A DNA stretch of 64,000 bases from Pseudomonadota bacterium (lineage in GTDB: Bacteria > Pseudomonadota > Gammaproteobacteria > Burkholderiales > Burkholderiaceae_C): the NCBI GenBank assembly GCA_020161145.1, contig JAIUPQ010000004.1:124001-188000 (forward strand), read 5' to 3'. Every line of letters starts with the position of its first letter. Position 1 is the first letter of the stretch. The translations under genes and the position numbers were made by a program. This document shows positions 21,913 to 30,777 of this stretch, piece after piece. The notes under the pieces were generated by a model. The model saw only the letters and a program-made list of their open reading frames with translations, did no database searches and was not told the origin of the DNA.

Positions 21913-23372
21913 AACCGCTCCAGCTCGGGGTGGGGCAGCTCGCCGCCGCGCACCAGTTGGCGGCCGAACTCGGCGCAGCGCGCCAATGTGGGCAGCACCT
22001 TGCCGGGGTTGAGCAGGCCGTCCGGGTCGAACGCGGCCTTGAGGGCGGCCATCTGCGCGCGCTCGGCGTCACTGAATTGCAGGCACATGGCGCCCAGCTT
22101 CTCCACGCCCACGCCATGCTCACCGGTGATGGTGCCACCCAGCGCCAGCGCCGTTTGCAAAATGTCGTCGCCCAGCGCCTGGGCGCGCTGGAGCTCGTCG
22201 GCGTCGGCCGCGTTGAAGAGGATCAGCGGGTGCAGGTTGCCGTCGCCGGCATGAAAGACGTTGAGGCAGCGCAGCCCGCGCCGCTCGGCCAGCTGGGCGA
22301 TGGTGAGCAGCATCTGCGCCAGGTGGCGGCGCGGGATGGTGGCGTCCATGCACAGGTAGTCGGGGCTGAGCCGGCCCGAGGCGGGGAAGGCGTTCTTGCG
22401 CCCGCTCCAAAAGCGCAGGCGCTGGGCTTCGCTGTCGCTGGCGACGACGCGGGTGCAGCCGCAGCGGTGCAGCACTTCGCTCATGCGGGTGATTTCTTCC
22501 TCGACCTCTTCGGGCGTGCCGTCGCTCTCGCACAGCAGCACGGCGGCGGCGTCCAGGTCGTAGCCGGCGTGGACATAGGCCTCGGCCACGGCGGTCATGG
22601 GGCCGTCCATCATCTCCAGCCCGGCCGGGATGATGCCGGCCCCGATGAGGGATGCCACGGCCTCGGCCGCATGCTCCAAGCGCGCAAAGCTGGCCAGGAT
22701 GCAGCGCGCCACCTGTGGGCGCGGCGCCAGCGCCACCGTCACCTCGGTGACCACGGCCAGCATGCCCTCGCTGCCCACCACCAGGGGCAGCAGGTCCAGC
22801 CCCGGGGCGTCCAGCGCGCGGGCGCCAAATTCGGCACGCTCGCCGGCCGCCGTCCAGCCGCGCAGCTGGCGCACGTTGTGCAGCGTCAGGCCGTATTTGA
22901 GGCAGTGCACGCCGCCGGCGTTCTCGGCCACGTTGCCGCCAATGGTGCAGGCGATCTGGCTGGACGGGTCGGGCGCGTAGAACAGGCCCAGCGGCGCGGC
23001 GGCCTCGCTGATGGCCAGGTTGCGCACGCCGCATTGCACGGTGGCGCTGCGGCTGGCGCGGTCCACGGCCAGGATGCGGTTGAGCCGCGCCAGCGCCAGC
23101 GTGACGCCGCGCGCATGCGGCATGGCGCCACCCGACAAGCCGGTGCCCGCGCCCCGCGCCACCACGGGCACGCCGAGCGCGTGGCACACGCGCAGCACGG
23201 CGCCCACCTGTTCATCGGTTTCGGGCAAGGCCACGGCCAGCGGGCGCTGGCGAAACGCGGTCAGGCCGTCGCAGGTGTAAGGGGCGGTGGTGTCGGTGCG
23301 CCAGAGCACGCCGTCCGGCGGCAGCACGCGCTGCAGCGCGCGCACCACGGCGGCCTGGTCGGGGACGGTCAT
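21909..23372 (-). CDS. glcD: Glycolate oxidase subunit GlcD
   Basis: GlcD is the catalytic FAD-linked subunit of glycolate oxidase. The 487-residue protein has the FAD_binding_4 motif ARGAGTGLSGGAMP (near residue 72), IGGNVAENAGG (near 143), and the C-terminal GHGVG-type motif seen here as GEHGVGVEK (near 438). It could also serve as a D-lactate dehydrogenase-like enzyme, but adjacency to glcE and glcF supports glycolate. A PhaM-like gene lies 7 nt upstream on the same strand. Confidence 0.95.
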   Translation of the reverse strand: MTVPDQAAVVRALQRVLPPDGVLWRTDTTAPYTCDGLTAFRQRPLAVALPETDEQVGAVLRVCHALGVPVVARGAGTGLSGGAMPHARGVTLALARLNRILAVDRASRSATVQCGVRNLAISEAAAPLGLFYAPDPSSQIACTIGGNVAENAGGVHCLKYGLTLHNVRQLRGWTAAGERAEFGARALDAPGLDLLPLVVGSEGMLAVVTEVTVALAPRPQVARCILASFARLEHAAEAVASLIGAGIIPAGLEMMDGPMTAVAEAYVHAGYDLDAAAVLLCESDGTPEEVEEEITRMSEVLHRCGCTRVVASDSEAQRLRFWSGRKNAFPASGRLSPDYLCMDATIPRRHLAQMLLTIAQLAERRGLRCLNVFHAGDGNLHPLILFNAADADELQRAQALGDDILQTALALGGTITGEHGVGVEKLGAMCLQFSDAERAQMAALKAAFDPDGLLNPGKVLPTLARCAEFGRQLVRGGELPHPELERF

Positions 23373-23379
23373 GCGATGG

Positions 23380-23964
23380 TCAGGGCCGCTTGCGCGGGGC
23401 GGCCTTCTTGGCGGCGGCCTTGGCCGGCACCGCAGCGGCCTTTTTGGCGCCGGGCTCCGGCTGCACGGCCTGCTGGGCCAGTTGGCTGAACTGGGTGGTC
23501 AGCGCCTGCCACCACTGCATGGGGTCCACCATGCCGGTGGCGGCGGCCTGGGCGGCCGCCGAGGGGGTGGTGTCGGCATCGGCCTTGGCGGCGGGCTTGG
23601 GCGGTGCAGGCGTGGGCTTGGGGGGCGCTTTGGCCTCGGGTTTGGCGGCCGCCTTGGTCGCAGGGGTGACGGCATCGCGCAGCCCGGTCATGGAGACGTT
23701 CATGGCCTGCAACGCCGACAGCGTCATGCGCTGCACCTCCAGCGTCTGGATGGTGGTGGCGATGAGTTTGGCGTTCTGCTCCAGCCAGAACTGCACGGTG
23801 CGCAACTCGTCGATGCGCTTGTCCAGCTCGGCCGGATCCAGCGTGGGCGTGGCCCATTGCTGCAACGCCGTCAGATTGGACAGGCCGGGCAGGGCGTTGC
23901 TGGACTGCTTGCCCAGCTGCTGGAGGAAGTCGAAACCGGGAATGGTGAACGGACTGGTGCTCAT
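23380..23964 (-). CDS. phaM: PhaM-like polyhydroxyalkanoate granule regulatory protein
   Basis: The 194-residue product resembles PhaM, a protein that in Ralstonia links PHA granules, PHA synthase and the nucleoid. The N-terminal half is helical (FTIPGFDFLQQLGKQ, AELDKRIDELRTVQFWLEQN). The middle is an alanine/proline/lysine-rich linker, and the C-terminus has an AAKKAAPRKRP-type basic tail suited to DNA binding. The ATG at 23964 has a GAGGAG ribosome binding site; the frame extends further upstream but without support. It lies directly before glcDEF. Confidence 0.8.
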   Translation of the reverse strand: MSTSPFTIPGFDFLQQLGKQSSNALPGLSNLTALQQWATPTLDPAELDKRIDELRTVQFWLEQNAKLIATTIQTLEVQRMTLSALQAMNVSMTGLRDAVTPATKAAAKPEAKAPPKPTPAPPKPAAKADADTTPSAAAQAAATGMVDPMQWWQALTTQFSQLAQQAVQPEPGAKKAAAVPAKAAAKKAAPRKRP

Positions 23965-24072
23965 CGGCAGGTCTCCTCGCGTGGGGTGGCGACGAGGTCG
24001 ATTATGTGCGGCGTATGCCGCCCATCCGCTTGCCGCTGCAGGCGCTGCTGCCTCGGGCATCATCTGGCCGTC

Positions 24073-24996
24073 ATGTCTGTACGCCGTCGTCTAGGGTTGG
24101 TCGGGTTGGTGGTGGCCGTGGTGCTGGCCCACGGCGGATTGCTGGCGCCACCGCCCACCTGGCCGGGGCGCCACGGCCAGGCCGAGGCGCCGCCCCCCAT
24201 GCAGGTGCGCACGGTGGTGGCCGAGGCACCCACGCCCACGCCCGCAGCACGGCCATCCGCCACGGTGGCTGCTCGGCAGGCCCCAACGCCGCCGCCCGTG
24301 GCTCCTGTGGCAGCACCTGCCACGCCGTCTGCTGCGCTGGCCGCCACCGCGCTGACGGGCGCGCCACCCCCAGAGGCCGTGGCGCCACCGGCCGAGCTGC
24401 ACCTGCGCTACCAGGTGATGCAGGGCGAGGCCGTCGGCGAGGGTGAGCTGGTCTACGCCCAGGATGCGGACGGCGGCTACACGCTGGCGCTGTGGGCCCA
24501 GGTGCCGGGCCTGAAGCCGCTGGACTGGCGCAGCCGGGGTCAGGTGGGCGCGGCTGGCCTGACGCCACTGCGGCTGGAGGAGCGCCAACGTGGCCGCACG
24601 GTGCGCGCCGTCAATTTCCAGCGCGACAAAGGGCTGATCAGCTACTCCGGGCCCACCCGCACCGACGCCTTGCGGCCGGGCGCGCAAGACCGGTTGTCGC
24701 TGCTGCTGCAACTGCCGGCGCTGGTGCGGGCCACGCCGGGGCGCAGCGAGTGGGCCGTGCAGGTGGCCCTGCCCGGCGGCAGCGCCGAGGTCTGGCACCT
24801 GGCCCAGCGCGAGGAGCCCGGCGCCACGGTGCTGACGCGCGAGCCCGAGCGGCCTTACGACTGGCGGCTGGAGTTGACGCTGCCCACCGACGCGCCGCAG
24901 TGGCCGCTGCGCATGGTCTGGACGCTGGTGCCGGGCGGCACGCCCATCGTGTGGTCCATCGCGCCGCCGCCTGCGGCCTCGGCCGCGCCCGATTGA
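24073..24996 (+). CDS. DUF3108 domain-containing protein
   Basis: This 307-residue protein begins with a basic stretch and a hydrophobic segment (LVGLVVAVVLAHGGLL), a signal peptide or anchor, so it is likely periplasmic. A long proline/alanine/threonine-rich linker follows (about residues 30-115). The C-terminal DUF3108 domain starts near residue 117 (LHLRYQVMQGEAVGEGEL) and is beta-rich. The function is unknown. The gene is divergent from phaM across 108 bp and has no clear operon partner. Confidence 0.82.
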   Translation: MSVRRRLGLVGLVVAVVLAHGGLLAPPPTWPGRHGQAEAPPPMQVRTVVAEAPTPTPAARPSATVAARQAPTPPPVAPVAAPATPSAALAATALTGAPPPEAVAPPAELHLRYQVMQGEAVGEGELVYAQDADGGYTLALWAQVPGLKPLDWRSRGQVGAAGLTPLRLEERQRGRTVRAVNFQRDKGLISYSGPTRTDALRPGAQDRLSLLLQLPALVRATPGRSEWAVQVALPGGSAEVWHLAQREEPGATVLTREPERPYDWRLELTLPTDAPQWPLRMVWTLVPGGTPIVWSIAPPPAASAAPD

Positions 24997-25069
24997 CCCG
25001 GCGCAATGTCGGCACGGTGGGGCGGCGCTACGATGCGATGTCTGCCATTGCCCTGACCGGAGGATGCCC

Positions 25070-25969
25070 ATGTCAACCCAGCCGATTCGCCACATCGTGG
25101 CCCATGTGAACGACGCCAAGGTCTCGCGCGAGGTGCTGCTGCTGGGCGTGACGCTGGCGCGCCAGCATGACGCCTCGCTCACCGCCGTGATGGGGGTGGA
25201 GCAGGTCATTCCTTCGGCCTACGTGAACGCCACCACGGCGGCCATGGCGCAGCAGCTGCTTGAAGAGCACCTGAGCGCGCTGCGCCTGCAGGTCGAGGCC
25301 ATGCTGGCCCAACTGGAGGCCGAGACGGGTTGCGCCGTGCGGCTGCAGATTGCGCATGGCGAGGCGGTGCCGGTGCTCAAGGCCCAGGCCCAGGTGGCCG
25401 ACCTGTTGCTGGTCGGCCAGCGGGATCCCGAGGGCGCGGGCGGCATGGACCGCACCGGCGCCGCCAACCTGATGATGGACGCCGGCTGCCCCATGGTTTG
25501 CGTGCCGCACATCGGCTGGCCGCGGCCGCAAGGGGGCGGTGCGGCCGAGCGGGTGTTGGTGGCGTGGTCGCCCACCAGCGAAAGTGCCCGGGCCTTGCGC
25601 GACGCACTGCCGCTGCTGGCGCGCGCGCGCCACGTGGAGCTCATCATGTTTGTGGACGGCGACACCGTCTCGGACCAGGCGGCCAAGGCCCAGCTGGAGC
25701 CGGTGCGCGAGCATCTGGCCCGCCATGGGGTGAAGGCCGAGCTGGTGGTGCGCCAGTCGCGCGAACCCTCACTGGGCGAGCGGCTGCGGCGCGGCTGGAT
25801 TCCCGATGTGTCGGTGGCCGAGGCCTTGCTGTCGCACGCGGCCGACATGAACGCCGACCTCATCGTCATGGGCGGCTACGGCCACTCGCGCGCCTGGCAG
25901 GCGGTGCTGGGCGGTGTCACCCGCTCGATGCTGGAGACGATGACGGTGCCGGTGCTCTTTTCCCACTGA
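25070..25969 (+). CDS. Tandem universal stress protein
   Basis: The 300-residue protein has two UspA-like domains. The first (about 1-145) lacks a clean nucleotide-binding motif; the second ends in GGYGHSRAWQAVLGGVTRS, which fits the G-2x-G-9x-G-(S/T) ATP-binding pattern. It is predicted to be a cytoplasmic stress protein. The ATG at 25070 is chosen because GGAGG at 25059-25063 directly abuts the other ATG at 25064 and is correctly spaced only for the second. Confidence 0.9.
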   Translation: MSTQPIRHIVAHVNDAKVSREVLLLGVTLARQHDASLTAVMGVEQVIPSAYVNATTAAMAQQLLEEHLSALRLQVEAMLAQLEAETGCAVRLQIAHGEAVPVLKAQAQVADLLLVGQRDPEGAGGMDRTGAANLMMDAGCPMVCVPHIGWPRPQGGGAAERVLVAWSPTSESARALRDALPLLARARHVELIMFVDGDTVSDQAAKAQLEPVREHLARHGVKAELVVRQSREPSLGERLRRGWIPDVSVAEALLSHAADMNADLIVMGGYGHSRAWQAVLGGVTRSMLETMTVPVLFSH

Positions 25970-25974
25970 AACAG

Positions 25975-26056
25975 ACCCACCCCCTACGCGATCACAGATC
26001 GCGCCCCCTCAAGGGGGCACTGCTGGTGGACCGGCAGAGCCGGATCCACGGCAGTC
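25975..26056 (+). repeat. Hairpin-rich intergenic repeat, copy C (usp-rpoH gap)
   Basis: This is a further copy of the element seen at 7161 and 9255. It has the same CGCGATC-ACA-GATCGCG and GCCCCCT-CA-AGGGGGC hairpins, and a third hairpin with an outer GTGGA/TCCAC stem around CCGGC-AGA-GCCGG. It lies between two convergent genes, where it could help separate their transcripts. No T-run follows on either strand. Confidence 0.9.
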
Positions 26057-26107
26057 GGCTGGGTGAAAGGCGGCGCGGCGTGCGTGGGGGTGTCTTGTCC
26101 CCGGGGC

Positions 26108-27046
26108 TTACGCCACCATCGCCGCGCGGAGTTTTTTCATGGCGGCGGCTTCGATCTGGCGGATGCGTTCGGCGCTGACGCCGTATTCGGCGGCCAGCTC
26201 GTGCAGCGTCATGCCGCCTGAGCCGTCGTCGGCCACGTTCAGCCAGCGCTGCTCGACGATGCGGCGGCTGCGGGCATCCAGCGTTTGCAACGCGGTGGTC
26301 AGGCCCGTGCTGGCCAGCTCGTCGCGGGCGCGGGCCTCCAGCACGCGGGTGGGCTCGCTGGCTTCGTCGGCCAGGTAGGCGGCAGGGGCGAAGGCGGCGG
26401 CGTCTTCGCCATCGTCGGGGCCGGGCTCCAGCGCCACCTCACCGCCGGCCAGCCGGGTTTCCATCTCCACCACGTCTTGCGGGCGCACGCCCAGGTCGCG
26501 CGCCACGGTGTCGATTTCTTCGGGCGTCAGCGCGCTGCGCCAGGCCTCGCTGTCGGCCGCCTGGCTCTTGATGCCTTGCTTGATGCTGCGCAGATTGAAG
26601 AACAGCTTGCGCTGCGCCTTGGTGGTGGCCACCTTGACGATGCGCCAGTTCTTCAGGATGTACTCGTGGATCTCGGCCTTGATCCAGTGCAGCGCGTAGC
26701 TGACCAGCCGCACGCCCTGTTCGGGGTCGAACCGCTTGACGGCCTTCATCAGGCCTACGTTGCCTTCCTGGATCAGGTCGCCATGGGGCAGGCCGTAGCC
26801 CAGGTACTGGCGGGCCACCGACACCACCAGACGCAGGTGCGACAGCACCAGTTGCCCTGCGGCCTGCACGTCACCCGCATCGCGCAACTGGCGGGCCAGA
26901 TCGGCCTCCTGGGCGGCGCTGAGCATGGGCAGCCGGTAAACCGACGTGACATAGGCCTGCAGATTGCCCACCGAGGGCACCATGGCCCAAGGGTCGCGTA
27001 CGGCAACGGTGCCCGTGGAGGGGGCGGTAGCGGGAATGACGTTCAT
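26108..27046 (-). CDS. rpoH: RNA polymerase sigma-32 (heat shock) factor
   Basis: RpoH directs RNA polymerase to heat-shock promoters. The 312-residue protein has region 2 (LVLSHLRLVVSVARQYLGYG, DLIQEGNVGLMKAVKRFDP), the RpoH box QRKLFFNLR near residue 148, which distinguishes sigma-32 from other group 3 factors, and region 4.2 (MTLHELAAEYGVSAERIRQIE) near the C-terminus. The ATG at 27046 is used; an AGGAG lies about 15 nt before it, a rather long spacing. Expression is probably repressed by HrcA, because a perfect CIRCE element overlaps the predicted promoter. Confidence 0.96.
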   Translation of the reverse strand: MNVIPATAPSTGTVAVRDPWAMVPSVGNLQAYVTSVYRLPMLSAAQEADLARQLRDAGDVQAAGQLVLSHLRLVVSVARQYLGYGLPHGDLIQEGNVGLMKAVKRFDPEQGVRLVSYALHWIKAEIHEYILKNWRIVKVATTKAQRKLFFNLRSIKQGIKSQAADSEAWRSALTPEEIDTVARDLGVRPQDVVEMETRLAGGEVALEPGPDDGEDAAAFAPAAYLADEASEPTRVLEARARDELASTGLTTALQTLDARSRRIVEQRWLNVADDGSGGMTLHELAAEYGVSAERIRQIEAAAMKKLRAAMVA

Positions 27047-27084
27047 GGCGGTGATGGACTCGCTCCTGACGCAAAAGTTCCTGA

Positions 27085-27114
27085 ATATTAGCACTCGTGT
27101 GGTGAGAGTGCTAA
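27085..27114 (-). promoter_or_regulatory. CIRCE operator overlapping the rpoH promoter
   Basis: Positions 27088-27114 read TTAGCACTC, nine bases, GAGTGCTAA, an exact match to the CIRCE consensus bound by the heat-shock repressor HrcA. On the minus strand the right arm supplies a -35-like TTAGCA (27109-27114), and the other end runs into TAATAT (27085-27090), a -10-like hexamer, with 18 nt between. Bound HrcA would cover the whole promoter. The predicted transcript start lies about 30 nt before the rpoH ATG. Confidence 0.9.
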
Positions 27115-27260
27115 CGCCTGCCATGGTCTTTTGGTGGACCGATTCAGGGGATCAACATTCACTTCATCAAACTGTCGCAAGTCTTTGCTTTAAAACGGCT
27201 TTTGACCTCAACGAAGAGTCGTAAGTGATTGATTTCATTGTGTTTTTTGACCAAAAGCGG

Positions 27261-27289
27261 TTGACCGCCCCCGGATCGCGAGGTAAAGT
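27261..27289 (+). promoter_or_regulatory. Predicted promoter of the dcw cluster (Pmra)
   Basis: TTGACC (27261-27266) and TAAAGT (27284-27289) are separated by 17 nt, a plausible sigma-70 promoter. The predicted transcript start is near 27296, giving a leader of about 22 nt before the mraZ GTG. It is the only clear promoter candidate found before mraZ. Confidence 0.6.
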
Positions 27290-27321
27290 GGGATTTAGTG
27301 GATGAGAGTGGGGCAAAGTGG
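27287..27321 (+). promoter_or_regulatory. Four MraZ-type direct repeats
   Basis: AGTGG occurs four times at exact 10-bp intervals, at 27287, 27297, 27307 and 27317. The first overlaps the -10 hexamer, and the last contains the GTG start codon of mraZ. MraZ proteins bind arrays of TGGGN-like repeats spaced by 10 bp upstream of their own gene, so this is the expected autorepression site. Confidence 0.8.
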
Positions 27322-27755
27322 CTTCGTTGAGCTTTATCGGCACGGTTGCGCTGACGCTGGATGGCAAAGGCCGTCTGAGCGTCCCGGCGCGCCACCGCGA
27401 TGCCTTGCGCACGCTGGCCGACAACGCCCTGGTGGTCACCAAACACCCCGATGGCTGTCTGCTGGTTTTTCCCCGGCCCAGCTGGCAGCCGTTTCACGAC
27501 AAGGTGGTGGCCCTGCCCATGGAGGCCCAGCGCTGGAAGCGCATGTTTGTGGGCGGCGCCAGCGAGGTGGACATCGATGGCGCCTCGCGGGCGCTGATCG
27601 ACCCGGGGCTGCGCGCCTACGCCGGCCTGGAGCGCGACGTCAAACTGGTGGGCATGGGCCCCTACTTTGAGCTGTGGGACGCCCAGCGCTTCGAGGCCGA
27701 CGAGGCCAAGCTCGACAGCAACGACATGCCCGACTCCATCAAGGGGCTGTTGTGA
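27318..27755 (+). CDS. mraZ: Transcriptional regulator MraZ
   Basis: MraZ is the AbrB-fold regulator at the head of the division and cell wall cluster, and it represses its own operon. The 145-residue protein has the two MraZ repeats, each with a [10 protein letters not shown]-type motif ([13 protein letters not shown] near residue 15, [15 protein letters not shown] near residue 88). The GTG start lies inside the last of the four AGTGG repeats, and no strong Shine-Dalgarno sequence is visible. Its stop overlaps the rsmH start by 4 nt (GTGA). Confidence 0.95.
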   Translation: MASLSFIGTVALTLDGKGRLSVPARHRDALRTLADNALVVTKHPDGCLLVFPRPSWQPFHDKVVALPMEAQRWKRMFVGGASEVDIDGASRALIDPGLRAYAGLERDVKLVGMGPYFELWDAQRFEADEAKLDSNDMPDSIKGLL

Positions 27756-28693
27756 CCGCTGCCGCCCCGGTGCATATCCCCGTCCTGCTGGCCGAGGCCA
27801 GCGCCGCCGTGCTGGCCGGTGCGCCCGCGCAGGGCGCCGTGCTGGTCGATGGCACGTTTGGCCGTGGCGGCCACAGCCGCGCGCTGCTGGCTGCGCTGCC
27901 GGCCGATGCGCGGCTGGTGGTGTTCGACAAAGACCCGCAGGCCATTGCGGTGGCGCACGCGCTGGCCGGCGCCGATGCCCGCGTGACCGTCTGCCATACC
28001 AGCTTTGCCGACATGGCGACCGAGCTGGCCCGGTTGGGCATTGCCCAGGTGCATGGCGTGCTGCTGGATCTGGGCATCTCCTCGCCGCAGATCGACACGC
28101 CCGAGCGGGGGTTCAGCTTTCGTTTCGACGCGCCGCTGGACATGCGCATGGACACCACGCGTGGCGAGACCGCCGCCGATTTCCTGGCCGGTGCCGATGA
28201 GCGCCAGATTGCAAAGGTGATACGCGACTATGGGGAAGAACGGTTTGCTGTACCGATTGCAAAGGCGCTTGTTGCTGGCCGCCAGCAAGGCCAGCCCGTG
28301 CGCACGACGGGCGAGCTTGCCCGCCTCGTGGCGGGCGCGGTCAAGACCCGCGAGCCGGGTCAAGACCCCGCCACCCGCACGTTTCAGGCTCTTCGGATTC
28401 ACGTCAACGCCGAACTCGCGGACCTGGAGCAGGGGCTAGCCGCCGCGCTGGCGCTGCTGGCGCCGGGCGGGCGGCTGGCGGTCATCAGCTTTCATTCGCT
28501 GGAAGACCGGCCCGTCAAAACCTTCATCGCGCGCGAGAGCCGCGCCGAGGTCGATCGGCGTGCGCCGTTCGCGCCGCCGCGCCGGCCGCTGCGGCTGCGC
28601 GCCATCGCCCGCGTCAAGCCCGGCGAGGCCGAGGTGCGCGCCAACCCGCGCGCGCGCTCGGCTATTTTGCGGGTGGCGGAGCGGCTGGCATGA
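27752..28693 (+). CDS. rsmH: 16S rRNA (cytosine-1402-N4)-methyltransferase
   Basis: RsmH (MraW) methylates N4 of C1402 in 16S rRNA using S-adenosylmethionine. The 313-residue protein has the SAM-binding motif [15 protein letters not shown] (near 32), [12 protein letters not shown] (near 102), and the C-terminal [13 protein letters not shown] (near 250). The start is the GTG at 27752 overlapping the mraZ stop; an in-frame ATG extension back to 27674 would lie inside mraZ and precede the conserved start HIPVLLAEA. Confidence 0.96.
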   Translation: MTAAAPVHIPVLLAEASAAVLAGAPAQGAVLVDGTFGRGGHSRALLAALPADARLVVFDKDPQAIAVAHALAGADARVTVCHTSFADMATELARLGIAQVHGVLLDLGISSPQIDTPERGFSFRFDAPLDMRMDTTRGETAADFLAGADERQIAKVIRDYGEERFAVPIAKALVAGRQQGQPVRTTGELARLVAGAVKTREPGQDPATRTFQALRIHVNAELADLEQGLAAALALLAPGGRLAVISFHSLEDRPVKTFIARESRAEVDRRAPFAPPRRPLRLRAIARVKPGEAEVRANPRARSAILRVAERLA

Positions 28694-28989
28694 GGACGCT
28701 GCCCGTGCTGCTGCTGGTGGCCGTCGTCGGCTCGGGCCTGTACCTGGTGCAGGTCAGCTACGAGGCGCGCCAGTTGTTCGACCGGCTGGAAAAGGCCAAG
28801 GCGCGCCAGACCCAGCTGGACGCCGACGCCGCCCGCCTGGAGGCTGAGCGCCAGGCCGCCGCCACCACGCTGCGCGTGGAGCGCACCGCGCGCGAGAAGC
28901 TGGGCATGAAGCAGGCACGCCCCGACACCACGCTCTACCTCACCGTGCCCGCCGTGCCGGCTGCGGCCGTATCGGGCGGGGGGCATTGA
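28690..28989 (+). CDS. ftsL: Cell division protein FtsL
   Basis: FtsL is a small bitopic divisome protein that pairs with FtsB and FtsQ. The 99-residue product has one membrane helix at about residues 4-22 ([19 protein letters not shown]) and then a leucine-zipper-like coiled coil (about 27-70). It overlaps rsmH by 4 nt (ATGA), and its stop is close to the ftsI start. Gene position and topology carry the assignment, because sequence conservation is low in this family. Confidence 0.9.
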   Translation: MRTLPVLLLVAVVGSGLYLVQVSYEARQLFDRLEKAKARQTQLDADAARLEAERQAAATTLRVERTAREKLGMKQARPDTTLYLTVPAVPAAAVSGGGH

Positions 28990-28991
28990 AC

Positions 28992-30764
28992 ATGGCCCGC
29001 CGCTCGTCTGGCGCCAGCTCGGTGCGCGCCGTCAACTACGCCACCAGCCCGCTGCTGGCATCCAAGACGCCGCAGTGGCGCAGCCGTTTCCTGGTCATGC
29101 TGCTGGGCCTGTCGTCGCTGGCGCTGGCCGGGCGGGCGCTGTATGTCCAGGTGGTCAACGCCGAGTTTTTCCTGCAGCGCGGCGAGGAGCGCTACGCCGC
29201 CAAACTGCCGCTGCCGGCCAACCGCGGCCGCATCCTCGATCGCAACGGCCAGGTGCTGGCGGTCAGCCTGGGTGCGCCCACGGTCACGGCCGACCCCCGC
29301 GTCTTCAAGGCCAGCAGCGGCCAGCGCCGCGAGCTGGCGGCGCTGCTGGGCATGAAGCCGGCCGAGCTGGACAAGCGCCTGGCCGACGCCTCGGCCTACG
29401 TGGTGCTGCGCCGCCAGGTCAGCGAGGCGACGGCGCGCGAGATCCGCGCGCTGGGCGTCAAAGGCCTCGCCTTCGAGCCCGGCTACGTGCGCCGCTACCC
29501 CGAGAACGAGGCCGCCGCCCACGTGGTGGGTTTCACCGGCCAGAACGACATGGGGCAGGAAGGCATCGAGCTGGCGCTGGAGCGGCAGCTCGAAGGCAGC
29601 GGCGGCCAGCGCATGGTGGTGCGCGACCGGCTGGGCCGCATCGTCGAAGACCTGGGCGAGCCGCAGGGCCCGCGCGACGGCGACGACGTGCAGCTGACCA
29701 TCGACGCCAAGGTGCAGGCCATGGCCTACCAGCGCATTCGCGACGCCGTGCAGCAGCACAAGGCCAAGGCCGGCAGCGTGGTGGTGCTGGACGCGCAGAC
29801 CGGTGAAATCCTGGCCCTGGCCAACTACCCCAGCTACCAGCCCGAAGACCGCCGCAACCTCACCGGCGCCCAGTTGCGCAACCGAGCCATCACCGACGTC
29901 TTCGAGCCTGGCTCCACCGTCAAGCCCTTCGTCGTCGCCAAGGCCCTCGAAAACCGCCTGGTGCGCCCCGAGACGGTGCTGGACACGCGGCCGTTCCGCG
30001 TCGGCCCGCTGCTGGTCAACGACGGCAACCACGGCCGCCCGCAGATGAGCGTGGCCCAGGTGGTGCAAAAGAGCAGCAACGTGGGCACGGTGCACCTGGC
30101 GCAGCGCCTGTCGGACCAGGAGATGGGCGAGATGTACGCCGACCTGGGCTTTGGCAGCAAGCCGCAGATCGGCTTTCCCGGCGCCGCCAACGGCCGCCTG
30201 CGGCAGTGGAAGAGCTGGCGCCCGGTGGAGAAGGCCACCATCGCCTACGGCTACGGTGTCTCGGCCTCGCTGCTGCAGATTGCCCGCGCCTACACCGCGC
30301 TGGCCCACGACGGCATGCTGATGCCCGTGTCCCTGATCAAGGGCCAGCAGCCGCCGGCCGGCGTGCGCGTCTATTCGGCCGAGACCGCTCGCACCATGCG
30401 CCAGATGCTGCGCGGCACGGTCAGCAAAGAGGGCACGGCCCCGCTGGCCCAGCCGGTGGGCTATTCGGCCGGCGGCAAGACCGGCACGGCCGAGAAGATC
30501 GAAGGCCGCAGCTACGTCAAGAACAAGCACCGCGCGTGGTTCACCGGCCTCTCGCCCATCGAGCGGCCGCGCGTCATCGTCTCGGTCATGGTCGATGAGC
30601 CCAGCGGCGTCTTCTTTGGCGGCCTGGTGGCCGCGCCCGTTTTCAAGTCGGTCGTCGAGCAGGCGCTGCGCACGCTGGGTGAGCCGCCCGACCTCGACAT
30701 CGCCCCGCCCGTGGTGTCTTCGGCCGATGTGATGGCCGCCGCCGAGGCCGAGGTGCGCCCGTGA
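28992..30764 (+). CDS. ftsI: Septal peptidoglycan transpeptidase FtsI (PBP3)
   Basis: FtsI cross-links septal peptidoglycan. The 590-residue protein has a cytoplasmic N-terminus, one membrane helix (about 36-55), a pedestal domain and a transpeptidase domain with the active-site serine Ser308 (STVK), the SSN triad at 361-363, and KTG at 496-498. The ATG at 28992 is preferred; a TTG at 28986 inside the ftsL stop would add two residues and give a 4-nt overlap, and cannot be excluded. Only 13 nt separate it from murE. Confidence 0.95.
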   Translation: MARRSSGASSVRAVNYATSPLLASKTPQWRSRFLVMLLGLSSLALAGRALYVQVVNAEFFLQRGEERYAAKLPLPANRGRILDRNGQVLAVSLGAPTVTADPRVFKASSGQRRELAALLGMKPAELDKRLADASAYVVLRRQVSEATAREIRALGVKGLAFEPGYVRRYPENEAAAHVVGFTGQNDMGQEGIELALERQLEGSGGQRMVVRDRLGRIVEDLGEPQGPRDGDDVQLTIDAKVQAMAYQRIRDAVQQHKAKAGSVVVLDAQTGEILALANYPSYQPEDRRNLTGAQLRNRAITDVFEPGSTVKPFVVAKALENRLVRPETVLDTRPFRVGPLLVNDGNHGRPQMSVAQVVQKSSNVGTVHLAQRLSDQEMGEMYADLGFGSKPQIGFPGAANGRLRQWKSWRPVEKATIAYGYGVSASLLQIARAYTALAHDGMLMPVSLIKGQQPPAGVRVYSAETARTMRQMLRGTVSKEGTAPLAQPVGYSAGGKTGTAEKIEGRSYVKNKHRAWFTGLSPIERPRVIVSVMVDEPSGVFFGGLVAAPVFKSVVEQALRTLGEPPDLDIAPPVVSSADVMAAAEAEVRP

Positions 30765-30777
30765 GAAAGACCTTGCC

